Shown here piece by piece: positions 5,721-7,213 of a DNA stretch of 7,213 nucleotides (position 1 is the stretch's first letter; each line of letters opens with the position of its first letter). The notes under the pieces were generated by a model. That model saw only the letters and a list, made by a program, of their open reading frames with translations. It did not search any database and was not told where the DNA came from. Source of the stretch: an uncultured Mediterranea sp. (lineage in GTDB: Bacteria > Bacteroidota > Bacteroidia > Bacteroidales > Bacteroidaceae); NCBI GenBank assembly GCA_946007445.1, contig CAMGAL010000107.1:1-7213 (forward strand), read 5' to 3'. The translations under genes were made by a program, and so were the position numbers.

Positions 5721-7213
5721 TTATCTTTTGATTTCAAACAATGCATGACCATTCTCGATGGGGTTCCAGCCGTCAGAGCCGGCCAATGCCTCTTGCATGG
5801 TGTAGCCCTTCTCGCTCTTCAGCTGGCGGGAGAAGGGGGCACGAGCCTTGGGATTGGCACCGGGGCCTTGGCTCTCATATTCGGCATAGAAGACGGTCTT
5901 TTCGGCCTCCTTCTTGTTCCAGTTGTGCCAGCCGGCGGGCAAGATGTGGCTTCCCAGTTCGCATCGGACGAAGACGGCCTGGGCATAAGGGCGCCAAGGA
6001 CGGGAGAGATAGACCTCGCCTACTCCCTCGGCGGCGGTGAGGCGGCACTCATGGAAGAGGTAGCCGTAGCGCTGGCCTTGGTCGGTGGCAGGAGCGGTGA
6101 CATAGCCTTTGCGCAGGCTGTGGATGTGGCAGCGGTTGAAGACGGCGGTGGACCAACCGAAGATGAAGTCACCGGTGCCCTCCACATAGCAATCCTCGAA
6201 GTACTGGCGCATCCCCTTGCCGTAGTTGTAGAGGGTGTCTTGGAAGCCGAGGAAGCGGCAGTTCTTGAAGAAGGCGCGGTCGGCGCTGATGAAGCAGGCC
6301 ACGGCCTGCCCTACTGGACCGGCGCTGTTGCGGAAGGTGATGTTCTCGGCATAGAAGTCGGGCGCATAGATGTAGCACGACGAAGAGCCGGAGGTGCCTG
6401 TATTCTCGCCGAAGCGGTTGGGCTTGCTGGCATAGTCGTCGTAGGTGAGGACGGCTCCCTCTTGTCCGATGAGCGAGATGTTGATTTTGCTTTCGGGCAC
6501 CACAATCTTCTCCTTGTACTCGCCCTTGCGCACGAGGATGGTGGTGCGGACATTCTTGCGGAAGTCGGGCACGGCGTTGATGGCCTCCTGCACGGTGAAG
6601 AAGTCGCCGCTGCCGTCCTTGGCTACCACAAAGTCGTAGTGGCGCACGTAGGGAGCGAGGGCGGGCACCTCCTTGGCAATGGCATCGACGGTGAGTCCGG
6701 CAATGGTGCGGGCACCATAGATGTTGAGGTGGGTATTGTCTTCACGTCCCTTGGGAGCGGCGGGTATGGTGTTGGCAGGAATCCACATGAAGAGTTTCTT
6801 GGACTCCACAGGGCCCATGCCTTCCACCAGGTCGTGGGTGAGGCGGTTCATGTCCACAAAGGGCACCTTCAGGCGGGCGGCCACGTTGCGGGGAGAGTCG
6901 AGATAGGCTCCGTGGGTGTCTATCAGCTTGTCTCCCTCGGCAGGATGCTCAGCCTGGGCCTGCTGGGCTCGGTCGGGATTGACTCCCTTGCGGATGTCGT
7001 CCTGCGTGATGGCATCGGCTATGGCCTGGCCGGTGGCTACGCCGAAGTTGCGGCGCACGATGGAGTTGAACAGCACAGGGATGCCTCCCTTGGCACGTGT
7101 CTCGTTGACAAACTTCTCCAGATTGGCGTCGAAGGTCGTGCCGGGGTCGGTGTGGCGGTCGGGCTTGGGCTTCTCGTCGTTGTGGCCAGTCTGGATGAAG
7201 ACATAGTCGACGG
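5721..7213 (-). CDS. Bifunctional pectin esterase: SGNH/CE12-like acetylesterase fused to CE8 pectin methylesterase (N-terminus off window)
   Basis: The frame is open from the right edge (last whole codon 7209-7211) to TAA at 5721-5723. The first part is an SGNH hydrolase like rhamnogalacturonan acetylesterases (CE12): DYVFIQTGHND with Asn codon 7179-7181 (block III), and DNTH with Asp 6738-6740 and catalytic His 6729-6731 (block V). The block I GDS serine is off-window. From about 6641 a pectin methylesterase beta-helix begins (VAKDGSGDFFTVQEAI). The CE8 active site is complete: Gln in GQAVA (6306-6308), Gln-Asp in FQDTLY (6240-6242, 6237-6239), nucleophile Asp in DFIFG (6168-6170) and Arg in SRPW (6000-6002). 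The CE8 domain should release methanol from homogalacturonan and the CE12-like domain acetate from pectin backbone. The protein is probably exported, but its signal peptide is not visible. The GTG at 7076 is internal because SGNH homology continues upstream of it. First visible gene of the esterase operon. Confidence 0.95.
   Translation of the reverse strand, partial: VDYVFIQTGHNDEKPKPDRHTDPGTTFDANLEKFVNETRAKGGIPVLFNSIVRRNFGVATGQAIADAITQDDIRKGVNPDRAQQAQAEHPAEGDKLIDTHGAYLDSPRNVAARLKVPFVDMNRLTHDLVEGMGPVESKKLFMWIPANTIPAAPKGREDNTHLNIYGARTIAGLTVDAIAKEVPALAPYVRHYDFVVAKDGSGDFFTVQEAINAVPDFRKNVRTTILVRKGEYKEKIVVPESKINISLIGQEGAVLTYDDYASKPNRFGENTGTSGSSSCYIYAPDFYAENITFRNSAGPVGQAVACFISADRAFFKNCRFLGFQDTLYNYGKGMRQYFEDCYVEGTGDFIFGWSTAVFNRCHIHSLRKGYVTAPATDQGQRYGYLFHECRLTAAEGVGEVYLSRPWRPYAQAVFVRCELGSHILPAGWHNWNKKEAEKTVFYAEYESQGPGANPKARAPFSRQLKSEKGYTMQEALAGSDGWNPIENGHALFEIKR

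Noticed and set aside
7074..7076. A GTG as start of the pectin methylesterase protein.
   Set aside because: Recognisable SGNH/CE12 sequence (DYVFIQTGHND) continues in frame upstream to the window edge, so this GTG is an internal valine.
1..7213. CRISPR array, tRNA/rRNA, insertion sequence, phage or defence genes.
   Set aside because: No regularly spaced repeats, tRNA-like folds, transposase/integrase motifs or terminal inverted repeats were seen on either strand. Almost all of the window is accounted for by five protein genes.

Overview
The window looks like a Bacteroidales chromosome (Bacteroides/Prevotella-like). The polynucleotide phosphorylase and the CobW-type GTPase read like the Bacteroides versions as I remember them. 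Start codons lack strong Shine-Dalgarno sequences, as is usual in that order, and the right half is a tight block of secreted pectin esterases typical of polysaccharide-utilising gut Bacteroidota. Base composition is clearly G+C-rich, higher than in classical Bacteroides, so I would not name a genus. No rRNA, tRNA, CRISPR array, transposase or integrase was seen.

Layout. (1) Positions 3-1868, plus strand: most of pnp, the phosphorolytic 3'-5' exoribonuclease. Its N-terminus lies off the left edge. (2) 1869-1959: a short gap with a strong intrinsic terminator at 1899-1940. (3) 1960-3189, plus strand: a CobW/COG0523 G3E-family GTPase with a very histidine-rich metal-binding loop, probably a zinc or other transition-metal chaperone. 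(4) 3190-3249: a 60-bp gap between convergent genes with only a weak hairpin. (5) 3250-7213, minus strand: three genes reading leftward in a tight operon. In order of transcription they are a two-domain enzyme (SGNH/CE12-like acetylesterase fused to a CE8 pectin methylesterase, N-terminus off the right edge), an AXE1/CE7-like acetyl esterase, and a second alpha/beta hydrolase of the Abhydrolase_7 type. The gaps are 9 bp and then a 4-bp ATGA overlap.

How they work together. The three minus-strand genes make a coherent de-esterification set. CE8 removes methyl groups from homogalacturonan, the CE12-like domain would remove acetyl groups from the pectin backbone, and the two alpha/beta hydrolases probably remove further acetyl (or other acyl) esters. 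That would expose the polymer to lyases and glycosidases, none of which lie in this window. The operon is probably one end of a pectin utilisation locus that continues to the right. pnp and the GTPase are housekeeping or metal-homeostasis genes with no visible link to the pectin genes beyond adjacency.

I did not find a convincing undescribed system. The points most worth a second look are the fused CE12-CE8 enzyme with its paired hydrolases, the histidine-rich GTPase with an altered NKxD motif just behind a terminator, and the unusual first ~50 bases of the pnp frame.
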